Part shown: in pieces, positions 1 through 12,400 of the stretch
How positions within the stretch are numbered: the stretch's first letter is position 1
Layout of the letters: each line of letters starts with the position of its first letter
Source of the DNA: Eutreptiella sp. 'Long Island Sound 2002'
Lineage: Eukaryota > Euglenozoa > Euglenophyceae > Eutreptiales > Eutreptiaceae
Assembly: GCA_964036045.1 (NCBI GenBank)
Contig: OZ038385.1
Location: 20,240,720-20,304,719, forward strand
Length of the DNA: 64,000 bases
Reading direction: 5' to 3'
Notes under the pieces: generated by a model
The model's input: the letters and a program-made list of their open reading frames with translations, nothing else
Told to the model about the DNA's origin: nothing
The model's database searches: none
Translations under genes and position numbers: made by a program

Positions 1-2384
1 CCATCCAACCCGGCTCCGCGTCCGACCTGGCGGGCGCTAGTGGCAAGTCTGGTCACGGCGTTTGATGCCTATGTCTGACATGTATGACAAGGCAGAGAAC
101 AAAATGCTGCATTGAAGTTGGCCCCAGGATCGGGCTATACAACACCCATTTTTATGACACCCCGGGTCCAACCCACGGTCCAGAGAGGCTTGGAGAAAGA
201 GAGGGAGGAATGCAAGGAGAGAGGGAGCCGGGAGGGAGGGTTGGAAGGATGGATGGACAGAAGCAGGAAGAGAGGGAGGGGCGGCTGGATGCAGGAAGGA
301 AGGTAGCGAAGGAGGGATGGAGGGAGGGCAGAGGGCCCAGGGAAGGGACAAAGGGAGAGCAGGAGGGACGGAGGCAGGGGTTTCTTCTACTATCACGCAA
401 TCGGGTCCACGTGCACGCAGTTAGATAGTTGACTGCCGTCGTGGCCAATCTGGGCGCCAATCGTCTGCGCCTCATTCATTCCAGCAGCGGCTCACAGGGG
501 TATGCTTCATGCAAAGGATTCAAGGGGCAGGAGCAGTCTCATGTGTGGCGGTGGAGATTGCCCTGGCGACGCCTGGGCATTGGGGCCGGCACCAAACAGA
601 GACCCAGTGACTGCTCCTTTTCATCCCCCCACCCCACCCCCTGCATTCCCTCCCCATCAGCATTCTATGCCCGCGGGCATGCCCCTCTGTCGTGCCCCGT
701 TGGCCCTTTCATCCTCAAAGCGTCTCCCTTGGCATTCCGGCCTCGCACACCAGGGCATCTGCCATGCCCCCTCAATAAGCCCTTGGCACCTCCCTTGTGT
801 CATGCCCCCCCCCCCCCCCCCACACACACACCAATGTCGTGGCCCCCCCACCCCCGCTCTCGTCTCTGTCTTAACTCAATGAACATTGCAGCGGGCGCGT
901 TTTATGTTTGTGGTAGAGTTACACACTGGGGTCTCAACTTGAGGGGGACAGGAACCAGACGTCCATCCAGCGTCAGAGACCGACCACGACCGTGCCTCGT
1001 CCCCATCATCTCCCTTGTCACCCCTTAGCAGCCCCCATGTCGTCTGGCCCCATCCCCTTTTGGCATCTCATCTTGACCCTGGCTCCTAGAATGTGGCTGT
1101 CAGTCATGCCTATGGTACTCCCATTCTTCACCAAAGCGCTGAGAGCAACCTTTTCCCACGCTTCTCTCCTTTTTATGTGCCGCCACTCGGTTGTGTCCGC
1201 GGTATTTTGGGGCCCCTTGGTATTGCTTTGGTTGCTGCTTCTTGTTGGGTGGCGGTAATGGCTGCCATGGACCCTGCTCCGTGTCGTTGCACTATGAACA
1301 GTGGTGGTGGCTGCTGCTTCTGTTGCTGCCGTTGCTGGTGCTTCTGCTGCTGCTGCTGGCGCACGCTGGAACAATCGGTGCGACGTGATACAAAATGTCA
1401 CTGACCACCCAAAGACAAAATTACACTCTTCCTGGGGACCAGCACTTGCTGCATGCTGTCTAATCGGAACCAGCGCTCATTGTACGCTGTTCAATGTGAA
1501 CCTCTGGCCCTCGCTGCAGACCTCAGCTTCAGGCTTCAAATTCTGGGCTTTATTGTGCCCTAGGTGCATACCACACCGAATAGTCTGCATGGTTGGACGC
1601 ACCAAGGAAGGGTCTTGGAATGCCAGCACCTCCTTGTCCAAGCCCCTTGTTGTGCAAGTCCGGGGACCCCCGTGTTTTGTGGGTGCGGTTTGAAGGGACA
1701 CCATGGCACGCAGCGTTTTTGTGGCCAATGGAAGTGGCTTGCAATGTTCAGTACCACACGGGCATCGCACCGTGTACATGATCTTGGGTAAGGCGAACCG
1801 TCTGAGTTTCTTTCGGGGCAAACAGCCATGAGTCCCAATAGTATTACAACTTCTTTGCTCACTGCTTCCTGGTGCAGGGCATGGGTCCTGCGCGCGTATG
1901 TGTGTGCGTGCGTGCCTGCGTGCGTGCGTGTGTGGGCTGCAGTGTGCAGTCAAACCATCTTGCCACACTCTCTAATGGCTCCGGCCTTTTCAGCTTTGGC
2001 ATCGCCATGTCCCTTGGCGTCCCCAGGCCTTGCTGTGGCAATACTGGAATAAAGTGGGCCAAAAGAATATAAATAAGTCACGTTTTTCATTTTCAAGCAG
2101 AGCTTCCGGTCCATTTGGGTGCAGCTTGGACGATGCACTTCTGTTGGGGAAATTTCTGCCACAGGCAAGCCCTTTGTGCATGCTGTGCCCACACTGTGTG
2201 TGCACCATGCGTCCCCACAATGATCTCTATTAACGAGTCCTGTATTGACGAGTCCGACCACCGCACTATTCAAATTGCAATGCACTGAGCTCTTAACCCC
2301 AACCCCTTTGCGCAAGCAACCCCTGTGTCTAAGCAACACTAGGTGTCGGTTCCCCGTTATAACCCCCCCCCTTGCAACCCCCCC

Positions 2385-2475
2385 ACTCCCCCGGAGACCG
2401 TTACTTCAATGTTTTTCTAGTTACCATCTATTACGGCGGCTTGTGTTGCATCTTTCACACAGTCTGTGAACGCGC
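2385..2475 (+). repeat. Short dispersed repeat, related to 53050-53140
   Basis: GGAGACCGTTACTTCAATGT, CTAGTTACCATCTATTACGG and CGGCTTGTGTTGC match GGAGACGGTCACTTCAATAT, CTAGTTAACATCCATTACGG and CGGTTTGTGTTGC at 53050-53127. The origin is unknown. Confidence 0.7.
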
Positions 2476-5134
2476 AATGCCCATTGTTTTGAAAGTGTAT
2501 GTGCCAATTTTTGAGTCCTCAGGGATCACTGTTTACAAGTTTTCTGTTGCACTGTCCACCCTCTGCTTGTGTACCACCGTCCCAGCTTCAAATCCCCTGA
2601 GGATTGTTTGCACGTGTACCATGCACAGTGTGGCACGCAAGCAACACCATTGTCTGGGCATCACTGGGCGTTGGTTCCGTCAATTTCTGGTCATTTACCG
2701 TTGCTTGGACAAGGGGGGGGGGATTACCTCAAGGGACTGCAGTATTCCTCCACCTCCCTGGGCTTACGCAAGTATGTGCCCACAAGGTGAGTAGGAATCT
2801 GCCTCCCATTGTGCCTTGCCCTCGTTTGCCACCAGTAGCCATTCTTCACTCCTCATCACATTCCCACCGCTTTGCAGCTTCCCATCGGGAACATTGCTTT
2901 GCATGCAGTCCTACTATTGCTTCCCAGTTGCCTTCCATGCCTGTTGATTTGATCCAGTCACCCGCCAGATGGGTCCTGGCCTTACATGCTTGCAGCAAGT
3001 CGTGGGGCTCAGGTTGCAAATGTTGAAACCGATATCTGGGTTGGGAACAAGTGCCTGGACTTTGAATGCAAAGGGTCGTCTACACAGGGGTTTTGTTTGT
3101 GGGCTGTGTAGTAAAAGTAAAGTTCAGGACAGGTAGAGGTATCATTATGTTTCCAGCCTGTATGCTGCGCTGCAGCTTTGTACAACGCATGAAGAAGTAG
3201 CGGGATGCAGCACCCATGAATCAGTAGCATGATGCAGCACCCATGAATCACTTTTCTGGCTTTGTTCTGTGTGTGCCATGACACCCCAATGTGCAAAACG
3301 ACAAAAAGCAAGTGCACACACGATGAGAGGCGTTGTCATTCGCTTGCAACCAGTGTATAAACTTGTTTCAGCACCCCACATGGTCTAGGGATAATGTTCA
3401 AAATAACCATTACTTACCGACTTATGACCCACGGGGGAACTCTTGGAACCTGACCTGAGCACATGCAAAGTGCGCCACCCACCCTCTCATGCGAGTGTTG
3501 TGCTGAAAGGTGTTGGTGGTGCAAAAAGGGCCTGCCAGTGGTGAAGCCACTGTGTTGCATTGTTTCAGCGTTGGGCCACCATGCCACCCCCTGCACCCCG
3601 CTAAAAAAAGGCCTGCCAGCATTCAATTTTCTCATTATAACAAGGGTCCCAAGGGAAATACATGGCACTCAAAGTGGGCAAAAGTCGGTGAAAACCATTG
3701 TTGTGTGCACACATATTTTGGTCCCCTGCGACAGAATATGTTTTGTTCACATCAAGTACAATTTTAAGGGACAATAACACCATCCCAGGTTAGTTGCGGA
3801 TCATCGCTGTGGGAAAGGACAAAAATGGAAGCCGACAAGTCCAACAATAGGGTAGCAGTGGAAGGATGGGCTTGAGCATAGCGGCATTGTTGGAATTTCG
3901 GCAATGGGAGCTGGGGCCATTCCAGAACATCAAGAAAACCAAGGACTACGACGAGGAGGGCATGAACTAGCTCCTCCAGCAGTGGGAAGCCCTTGTGGAA
4001 CAAGAGGTGGAACTGGACACGGTCAAGGGCAGGACTGGCTGGATGCGCAGTTGAGAACGGCGAAACAACCAGACATGACCACGGCCGAGTTAAGGAAGTT
4101 ATTGGCGGAGCAACTGCCGCACGCATGGCAAAAAATTGTTGACCGTGGCGCTGCACAAGCTTGTAAGCAAAGAAGTCAGATGGCATGAGCACCCGCTGTC
4201 CTAGGTGGAGTGAGGGTGATACATGAGGAGCTATGGGACAAAAGGCAAGAGCAAATGTCGGCATTACCAATTCCATAGCCGGGGATGCAAGGAGGAGTAC
4301 AACCGGGACCAGCAATGATGCCAGCCAAGCCCCTCTTCAGTATTGGGAGCACTAACAATGAATGCACTTGAGAACTGTGAGTGGCGTTGATCCCAGCTTG
4401 AGGGGCTGGAGTAGCCGGAAAATTCCTCGTGATTCGGCCGGGGTTTCTAGTTGCGGGACCGCAATGGACGATGGGGATGGCCGGTTGGCTAGCCCATGCT
4501 GGGCCGATGACGAAGAGCAGCTAGGTGGGCAATATGACGGTGGTGACTAGCAATGAGGGGTGGTCCTTCAATCTAAATGGACCACTGTTAGCATGCCGTC
4601 ATTGTGGCGGCAATCGTTGGGAGATGTTTGTGTGTGGACCCGTGGAGCAAGTGTCACTACGGACACAGGCATAGACAACGGTACTGCCGCACGGGCAAGG
4701 CACCACAGGCACCACCACAGTGGGGTGTGTCAGCTTTGGTGAACCATGAAGTCCTTTGCGATGAATATGCTATTAGGTGCGGGAGGCACTAGCCCTAGGT
4801 AACAATGAGGTCACAGGGGACCCCAACTGGAGACCATGGTCACCATTGGGGATATCTAGGCCGCACACGATAGGATCCTGCACGCCCACACCAAAGGATA
4901 TGGCAGTAAACAGCTCTTAGTCGCGGTCCACTGTGTGGAACGCAATACCTCCAGCAACTACGCATCCTGCCGACGTGCAATGCAACAGGACCGGTGACCC
5001 TCCGGTTGCATCTGTAAAATGGAAAATGTTTGAAAGAAAAACAGTTTGACTACCAAGTACCTCCAAGTGATTTCGGTGCCTGATCCTATCCCGGAGCCTT
5101 CCCCCTCGATGGGTGCCTGTCCACCTGCTCGTAT

Positions 5135-5275
5135 TGTTTGTCTAAATCTGCTGTTTTTGCCATGCTCATGTACGCTTCCCCAGTGGTGGGTGGTTTTCAG
5201 GATGGTCACAGGAAAGCAAACTTACTATTGTGCGCTGTGCCCGCGCTGTGCAGAAACACCCCCTGCATGCATTCA
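5135..5275 (+). repeat. Dispersed repeat (CTGTGCCCGCGCTGTGCAGA family), copy 1
   Basis: It shares GTCTAAATCTGCTGTTTTTG, TGGTGGGTGGTTTTCAGG-TGGTCAC and CTTACTATTG-GCGCTGTG with 31431-31725 and 47590-47905. The conserved CPRC-like codons (CALCPRCAE) suggest a relic of a Cys-containing coding region, but every copy is broken. Confidence 0.7.
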
Positions 5276-5832
5276 AACATAGTCTTGGCGTTGCTGGTAC
5301 TTCATAGCATGGTGAAGGATTCATTGCCCCCCCTGCTGGGTTCTGTCAGTGGCTGGGCATGGGTCCTGGCACCAAGGTGGTGGGGCTTGGGCGGTTTGGG
5401 AAGTGGGCCTGAGAGGGTGTTGCATGCATCGTGCACGCACCGTGTAAAGTTTTTGTATGTTGGTTTGGGCGGAAACTGCCTTTTGTCCCATCTGGCGTCA
5501 AGTAGTAAAATGAATGCGACCTAAGATCCGGTAAAACTGCCCAACTCCACCAGGTCTACCATCCAGAAGCCCCGATGAATTCCCGCCGTAGTAGTTTTGA
5601 GAGGGCCTCTTCACCGGGTACAATCTCTGGAAACATCAAAAAAGTGCTGCGCCATGTTCGCACCGTGCAAGCACCATGCAGCATCGCCCCCTGAGCGCAC
5701 TTTCCTTTGGGGAGCAGCTTTCTTCCCGCCTTTGTAACCCTATGCAGTGCACATCATCCTTTTGTTGGGCAAAGCATGTAGGGCAGTGGAGGTGGTGTAG
5801 CTCACTCAACTCACCACAGCTTCCGAGCCCCG

Positions 5833-6498
5833 ATGGCGTTCTACGTGGATGAGAAGGCACTGGGCCTGGACACCTCCCCATTGCATGGGCATTTGTACAA
5901 AAACCGGAATAAAAGCAAGATGGTGAAGCGCAAGGCGATCCCCCCGCATCCGCTGCACAAGAATGGGATGATGAACTTTTGGGACTACGTCTTGAAGGAT
6001 ATCGCAGACGAGCTATACGAAGGGCCACAGCTGCAGGTCCCCTTTGCTGAGAGCGTCATTTTCCGCAGCAACAAAGCCGTCGGATGGTACCGATGGGACG
6101 AGGAGAACGAACGCGTCATCTACGCCAGTGCGTTCCCCGAGTCGGTGCGCAAGCGGCGCGTCCGCGATGCAGACGGTACTGTACACGAAGAGATCGACTG
6201 GAGCGACGACGGAGATGATGGAGAGTTGGGAGAAGACGGGGAGGAGGGGGTGGCGCAGGAGGAGGTGGTGGCCAACGTTGACTTGTTGGGGGTGCAACGT
6301 GCGGACGAGCACGGGGAGGACGCGGAAGAGGGATATGACAGCGACGAGGGGGAGAAAAACGACGACGAGGATGACGAGGACACCCCGTATAACAACCAAA
6401 TGAATCTGATCCACAGGCGCTTTTTGTCGGGACTGGACCCGTCGCAGGACATTGTGGCCGTTTTCATCAGCGACGACGAGGAGCCGCACGACGAGCAG
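5833..6498 (+). CDS. Gene A exon 1 (N-terminal region and acidic insert)
   Basis: The first ATG of a 269-codon open frame opens the exon. It encodes 222 aa in phase 0 up to CAG|GTGTGT. Residues 1-115 look like a folded domain (FWDYVLKDIADELYEGP, then VGWYRWDEENERVIYA). Residues about 120-195 are strongly acidic (EIDWSDDGDDGE, DDEDDEDT), followed by a short mixed segment ending SDDEEPHDEQ. The intron side becomes TG-rich at once and codes only low-complexity Cys/Gly residues, which places the donor here. The start is uncertain because a 5' untranslated exon cannot be excluded. Confidence 0.75.
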
Positions 6499-9400
6499 GT
6501 GTGTGTGTGTGGGGCCTGTGGCAATGGTGGGCGCAACTGGTTGTCGGCTGTGTGCAGTCTCCTGTGCTGTGGTCTGTGGTGCTCAGAGCAAGCGTTGGGC
6601 ACCATCCCCCACCCCAACAATAAGAACCAGTTCTTAATTTAGGTCCAGCTGGTGGCTGTCTTGCTGGGGTTCCTAATTTTTCGGTGGTTCTTTGCTTTTT
6701 ACCATGCTTCCTTCGTCCTCATATCACCAGGAAAATGGATGTGCCCATGCTTTAAACCTGTCCACTCATAGTCGGTGTCTGGGTGTGTGAAACGGACTGA
6801 AGGCCAACCTGGTGTACCCAAAGAAGATGCAGGGAGTTTGCCAATGCTGTTGCCCATCGTTTGCATGCTGCTTGTCAGGGTCCAACATGGTTGGCACCCT
6901 TTGTGCAAAAGCCCAGGCAATTCTTATTTTTGGGTTGCTTGCCAGTTTGGGCCTTATTCTTAATTTTGGGGAGTGGGTTTGCGGGGGGAGCACTTGACGC
7001 ACGGTGCAACCATTCCGGTGATTCGGGACACCCTAGTAGGAGTGCGAGTAGGAGTGCAAAGAGCACGGCGGAAAGTCTGAAATGATGGGAATACGCTGGC
7101 TGTCCTGAGAATACTTACCTCCAAAGATGCGTGCAGCGCAAGTACTTCCCCACATCATGTGGGTCCGATGTTGTCAAAAGGCCCATGCGGCACACTGGCT
7201 GTTTAGCTTTGTTGTGTCTCTTAGCATTGGTTCCGATGGCGATTTGCCCCAGACAACCCTCAGCCCCAGATGTTGGTGGCATCCTTTGTCACATCATGTC
7301 ACCACCCTCTACTGATGATGTGGTGAGCCTGACTCGTTCATTGGGTCAAGGATGACTCCCGCCATGTGGGTCATACCGTGGGATTGTAGCGGAATTGTGG
7401 CGCCGGAAAAGGTGGCACACAGAGCCTGTCTCTCAGTATTGCTGAAGATGCCCAACAGGCAGTTTCCAGGTCATTTGGCGGATCATATGCCCCCGCGTTT
7501 GCATGTCTTGCTTCATGTCATGGGTCCCTTGTGTTCACTCGTGGGGGCGGGGGAAACGTCACTTTGGCTCTGTTCCCCCGGGGGTGTGGGGATACTGTCA
7601 CACGCAGCCGGGTACTGATCAAGGGGGGTTGGTGCCGTAGCACCTTTGCGAAAGGCGCTTCAGGTGCTGTCAAGACTGCTTGTGGACACACTCTCATCCC
7701 ATCCCATCCCACCCCCACCCCTTCTGGACCTCCCCACCCTCACCAAGATTTTGGGAAAAAATGAATTTCCTGAAGGACAGTTTTCTTCAGGCCATTTTTG
7801 GTACACACCCAGACCCCCCTCTGCCCTCACAATGACCCCTTCAAGCACAGGCCTGGCCCCCATTCCACTCCCTTGCCTCCCCCTCGCTCTGACCGGCAGG
7901 TGGGCAACAAGAACGTGACGCTGGAGTACATGGACGCGCCAAAGCTGAAGCGATTCCTGATGCTGCGCAAGCCCAACGGCGTGCTGCAGCGGTTCCTGGA
8001 GCCGCAGGGGGGGCGCGCCACCATGATCCAGGCCATCTGGACCCCGTACGTCATGATTGTGGAGCGCCGCCAGAACGTCTACCCCGTCTTCAACCCCCAC
8101 ATCCCTTTCTACCACCGGACCGTCACCGCCGCGGCCGCCGAGCCCACGCTGACGCGCGAAGTCCCGGTGCCGGTCGCGGTGACGCAGGAGATCGAGGAAT
8201 TTTTCCTGACGCTCTCGCAGCTGCTGCACCTGCGGGACCACAAGCACCTGTACCGGGGGGTGGCCTACTTCACCCTCCGCGCGGATGGCGCGCTGCACCT
8301 CCTCTGGACCTCCTCGTTCGAGCTGGTGTCCGTGGCCTCCAAACCGCCCCCAGTGAAGGATAAGAAGAAGAAGGCGGCGATGCTGCGGGTGCCTGTCCCT
8401 GCATGCCCTCTGCCCGTCCCCTCTGCCTGCCCCAATGCCTATCCCGTGCCTTTCCCACAGTTGTCAGCACACAACTTCAGACACAGTTCGCCCTCCAACC
8501 CCCCCCCCCGCCTTTTTTGCGCAAACAGTGCTCTGTCCAAACAATACTCGGCGTTTTTTTTCGCAAGACTGCCCACTATCGTCCGCTCGGAAGGAGCCGG
8601 ATCCTACTGAGTCAGACACTTCAGCTTGTTCCTATTGAGTTCCGGATACAACAGAACCGATGTTGTTCAACGGCTCATTGTCAGCCCGTCCCCGTGCCCA
8701 TGTGCCGGTGTCCTGTCCACAGGTGCAGCTCGGGAAGGACGGCCGGCCGCTGGACCTTCTGACGGACGCAGTGGCCGCGCAGAACAAGTCGCACCCGCCC
8801 CCCAACCAATCGACCATCCGCAGCCTCGAGTACTCGCGCACGTCATCGCCGATATCCCCCACATTCGCGTCCATAACGATGTCGCGGTCGACCAGCAGCC
8901 CGACGGCCCTGAGGCAGTCCGCGGCGTCCACCGCCGCGGCGCCGGGGCAGCCCCACCGGCTGTCGGCGCTGTACAATCCCGCGCGCGTGCACAGCAGCCC
9001 GCCCCCGCCCTTGCCCGACGCGATCCCGCGCTTCGTCACACCCTTCGACAGCGCGAAGCCGCAGACGTTCCGGCAGGTCCGCAACCGTCAGAAACTGCGG
9101 GAGATCCGGCGGCTGCAGTCGCTGGAGCAGAAGGGGCCGCAGAGCGGCACGCCTTCCCCTGGCCCTAGCGAGACCGAGGCCGCGCCGGCCCCGGAAGGCC
9201 CGCGAGCGGCCCGCACCCCATCGCCGGGCCCCTGGACGTCCCCCGGCTCTGGGCCGCACGACGCCGGACCCGGCGCGCGGTCGCCGGACGCCACGTCGCC
9301 CTCGTTCGTGGCGCAGGCGGACGCCGCGCTGGCGAAGCGGCCCGTGCGGCTGATGCGGCTGCAGAGCAAGCTGCACGACATGCGGCGCACGCGGCGCCGG

Positions 9401-12400
9401 GAGCAGGGGTGGGACAGCACGATGGAGGCCGAGAACCTGCGCGTCAGCCGCCACGCGACGGACAGCATCTTCCAGGTCTACCAAAACCCCAGCGGCAAGT
9501 CCCAGAAGAAGCCGAAGCCCGTCTGCAGCCGCTGCCTGTCGCACGAGCAGCGCCGTCCGCGTGACACCCCGTCCCCGCCCATCATCGAAGTCGAGAGCGC
9601 GGACCGGGACCGGGCGTGCACGAAAGTGCAGGCGGTGTACCGCGGCTACGCGGCCCGCAAGACCCTCGCCCAGTCCCGCCGGTCCTCCGGCAGCCGCGCT
9701 TCGCAGGTGTTGGGGTACGACCCTGCGACGGCGTACTACCGTGGGACGGCGGACGTCACGCAGTGGGTCGCGGACCCGGGCACCGACGAGGCCGGGACCG
9801 TCGCGGACCGCACCGCCACCGCCGCTGCGCCCGCGCGCCGCTCGTCCGGGACGGCCGCTGGCCGCGCGGCCGAGGATGTGCCCTGGACCGCGGAGCCGGC
9901 GCCCCGCTACGATCCCGCCACCGCGTACTACCGCGGGACGGCGCTGGTCACCGACTCCTCCGGGCCGAACAGCTATGACCCGGCGACGGCGTATTACCGG
10001 GGCACGGCGCTTGTGACGCACGACCCGCCGCCTGCGCAAGGGGCAGCCGGCGTCCCGTCGTCCAGGAGACGCGGGTCCTCCCACCCTGAGCCGACCTTTG
10101 CAAACACCGCCAGCGGCTACGACCCTGCCACCGCGTACTACCGCGAGTCCGCAGTGATTGACAGGCAGGAGGAGGCCCCGGCGTGCGTGACCTACTGTGC
10201 GGCCACTGCCTACTACAGGGGGACCGCGGTGACGTTGCCGGAGCTGTCGCATGCCGACCAGAAGCTGTACACTGAGCGCATGTACTACGACGCGGCCACT
10301 GCGTATTACCGGGATTCCGCTATGATCCACTACTACGTTCCGGCGAAGGTGCCGGACTTCTCCGTCCGGCAGGTCGAGTCAGGGTACGATCCGGCGACGG
10401 CGTACTACCGAGGCACCCCCTTATTGTACAGCCCGGCAGAGATCATCTTCAAAAACCCGAAGGAAGAGGCCGCCAAGAACATTCAGAGACGGTACCGAGG
10501 CTATCGCGTCCGCAAAAGTATTGAGGTGCCTTTTACTCCCGACCCCTTGACCAGTGCGGCAATGTCCTAAGGAGCCCTACTCCCCGATGCCCTCTGTAGC
10601 GTGGCAGTGGATATCCTTCAGTGCACCGCCGCATCGTAGGGGGTAGTGGACAATGCCTCCTTCAGGCGTGGCGTGTGGCGTGGCGTGGCGTGGCGTTTTT
10701 TTTTCTTGGCATGGTGCGGTGTGGTGTGGTGTGGTGTGGTGTGGTGCGGTGCGGTGTGGTGTGGTGTGGTGCGGTGTGGTGTGGTGTGGTGTGGTGCGGT
10801 GTGGTGTGGTGCGGTGTGGTGTGGTGTGGTGTGGTGTGGTGTGGTGTGGTGTGTTGTGGTGTGGTGTGGTGTGGTGTGGTGTGGTGCGGTGTGGTGTGGT
10901 GCGGTGCGGTGCGGTGCGGTGCGGTGCGGTGTGGTGTGGTGCGGTGCGGTGCGGTGCGGTGCGGTGCGGTGCGGTGCGGTGCGGTGCGTTGCGGTGCGGT
11001 GCGGTGCGGTGCGGTGCGGTGCGGTGCGGTGTGGTGTGGTGTGGTGTGGTGCGGTGCGGTGTGGTGTGGTGTGGTGTGGTGTGGTGTGGTGTGGTGCAGC
11101 GCGGCAGGGCGCAGCATGGGTTGCGCTGCTGTGCTGAGCTGTGCTGTGCTGTGCAGTGCAGTGTGGCGTGGCGTGGCCTGGCGTCGTCTGGCGTTGCGTG
11201 GCGTGGTTTGGTGTGTTGTTGTGTTGTGTTGAGTGTTGTGGTGTGGTCTGGTGTGGCGTGGAGCGGTGCGGCGCAGCTTCTTACACCCAATTAACTGACA
11301 TACCACCTCTTGTGCATTAAGTTTTATCACTCTTGACACAATACAATGTTGTGCTGTGTTGGCCTGTGTTGTGCCGCACTGTGCTGTGCTGTGCTGTGCT
11401 GTGATGCGCTGTGTGTTGTGCTGTGTGCTGTGCTGTGTCATTGCTTCGGGAGAGGGGAAGGAGGACCATCCTGCAACTTGCCCCCCAGGCAGGGGAGGGG
11501 GCGACCCCTGTCCTCTACTATCCACCTGCTCGTTTTTTTTTGTGTTCTCGTAAGAGGGAGTCTTCGCCCTGGGCTGCATGCCTGCTCACAGGCAGGGGCT
11601 ATGGGCTGCTGCCCGGCGGACATCCCTTTTGGTCTCGGTGCCCTCCTCGTAGTTCAGGGGCCGGGCCCAGGCACACATCCCCCTATGGGGGGTAAGCTTC
11701 CCTGCCACTCTTCCCCCTATCCCCCTTGGTGTTGTGGATGTTCTTGGGGCCCGGGCCTAGGCGCTCCTACCTCTTATTGGGGGGGTTGCTGCCCTGCAAT
11801 GCTCCTCCAATCGTTGTTGGCTACGGTGTCGGCGGCCAGGCCTGGGCTCTACCCTGCCTCGCTGCCCGGGGGTTGGATGGGGTTTTGTGGGTTTTGTTTA
11901 GGTTTTCGGCTGGGGTGTAGGGGGGGTTGTGGGAAGGTTGTGGTTTGGCATCGGGGCAAGATAGCAGGGAGAGTTGGGCTGGGTTGTGTGCTCATTTGAG
12001 GGCCGGGGGGGGGGGGCGGGGAGGGAGCGGTGGGTAGGGTTGTGGGCTAGTTTTAAAGGAGGACGGGCGGAGGCAAGGAGAGCTGGGTAAGGTTGTGAGC
12101 TGGTGTTAGGGCAGGATGGGTGGGGAGGAGCAAGATATGATGAAGCGCTTGCAAGGCCACTGGTGCATGGGAATTTTACACGTAACTACGCAAATTTTAC
12201 GAAAATGCCTGCTTTTTGGGCCATGGCCGTCTTTATAGGTGTAAATTCAATGTAAACGGGTGTGTATTGCTATTTGTGCACTGCTTGATGATGGATTTGG
12301 CCTTCTTTGTCTTCCAATTTGTATGCTCTTTTTCATTTTGTTCACATTGTAGTCATTGTTTGTTGCCAGTGCCACAGGGTTCTCGTGGGTGGTTCTCAGG

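Larger units (their letters stand above)
1..5832. other. Intergenic region upstream of gene A, no gene recognised
   Basis: No convincing gene was found. Open frames here are short, overlap on both strands and have low-complexity or Pro/Ser/Cys-rich translations. Visible structure: a purine-rich GGGA tract near 190-380; a C-run followed by CA near 807-830; CTG/TTG-rich DNA at 1305-1366; GTGC/GTGT alternation at 1896-1933; and a 27-bp direct repeat around GATGCAGCACCCATGAATCA at 3201-3250. Two dispersed repeats (2385-2475 and 5135-5275) have relatives elsewhere in the window and are listed separately. Around 3830-4800 the plus strand has gene-like codon runs interrupted by many stops, possibly a decayed gene whose family I cannot name. 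Confidence 0.5.

Noticed and set aside
1018-1401. Ala/Gln-rich proteins at the CTG-rich stretch
   Set aside because: These are simple-sequence translations on both strands with no conserved domain.
3764-4315. 183-codon minus-strand frame
   Set aside because: It has no recognisable domain, and the plus strand shows equally good but stop-riddled gene-like codons. Probably a decayed gene or chance.
8843-10330. 495-codon open frame on the minus strand
   Set aside because: It is opposite gene A exon 3. High GC and the Tyr-rich repeat make the antisense frame stop-poor. Its Arg/Gly/Val composition is typical of a shadow frame.
10577-11579. Long open frames on both strands encoding Cys/Gly/Val or Pro/His/Thr repeats
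   Set aside because: They are produced by the 5-bp satellite, which contains no stop in several frames. There are no start context, splice sites or non-repetitive coding flanks.
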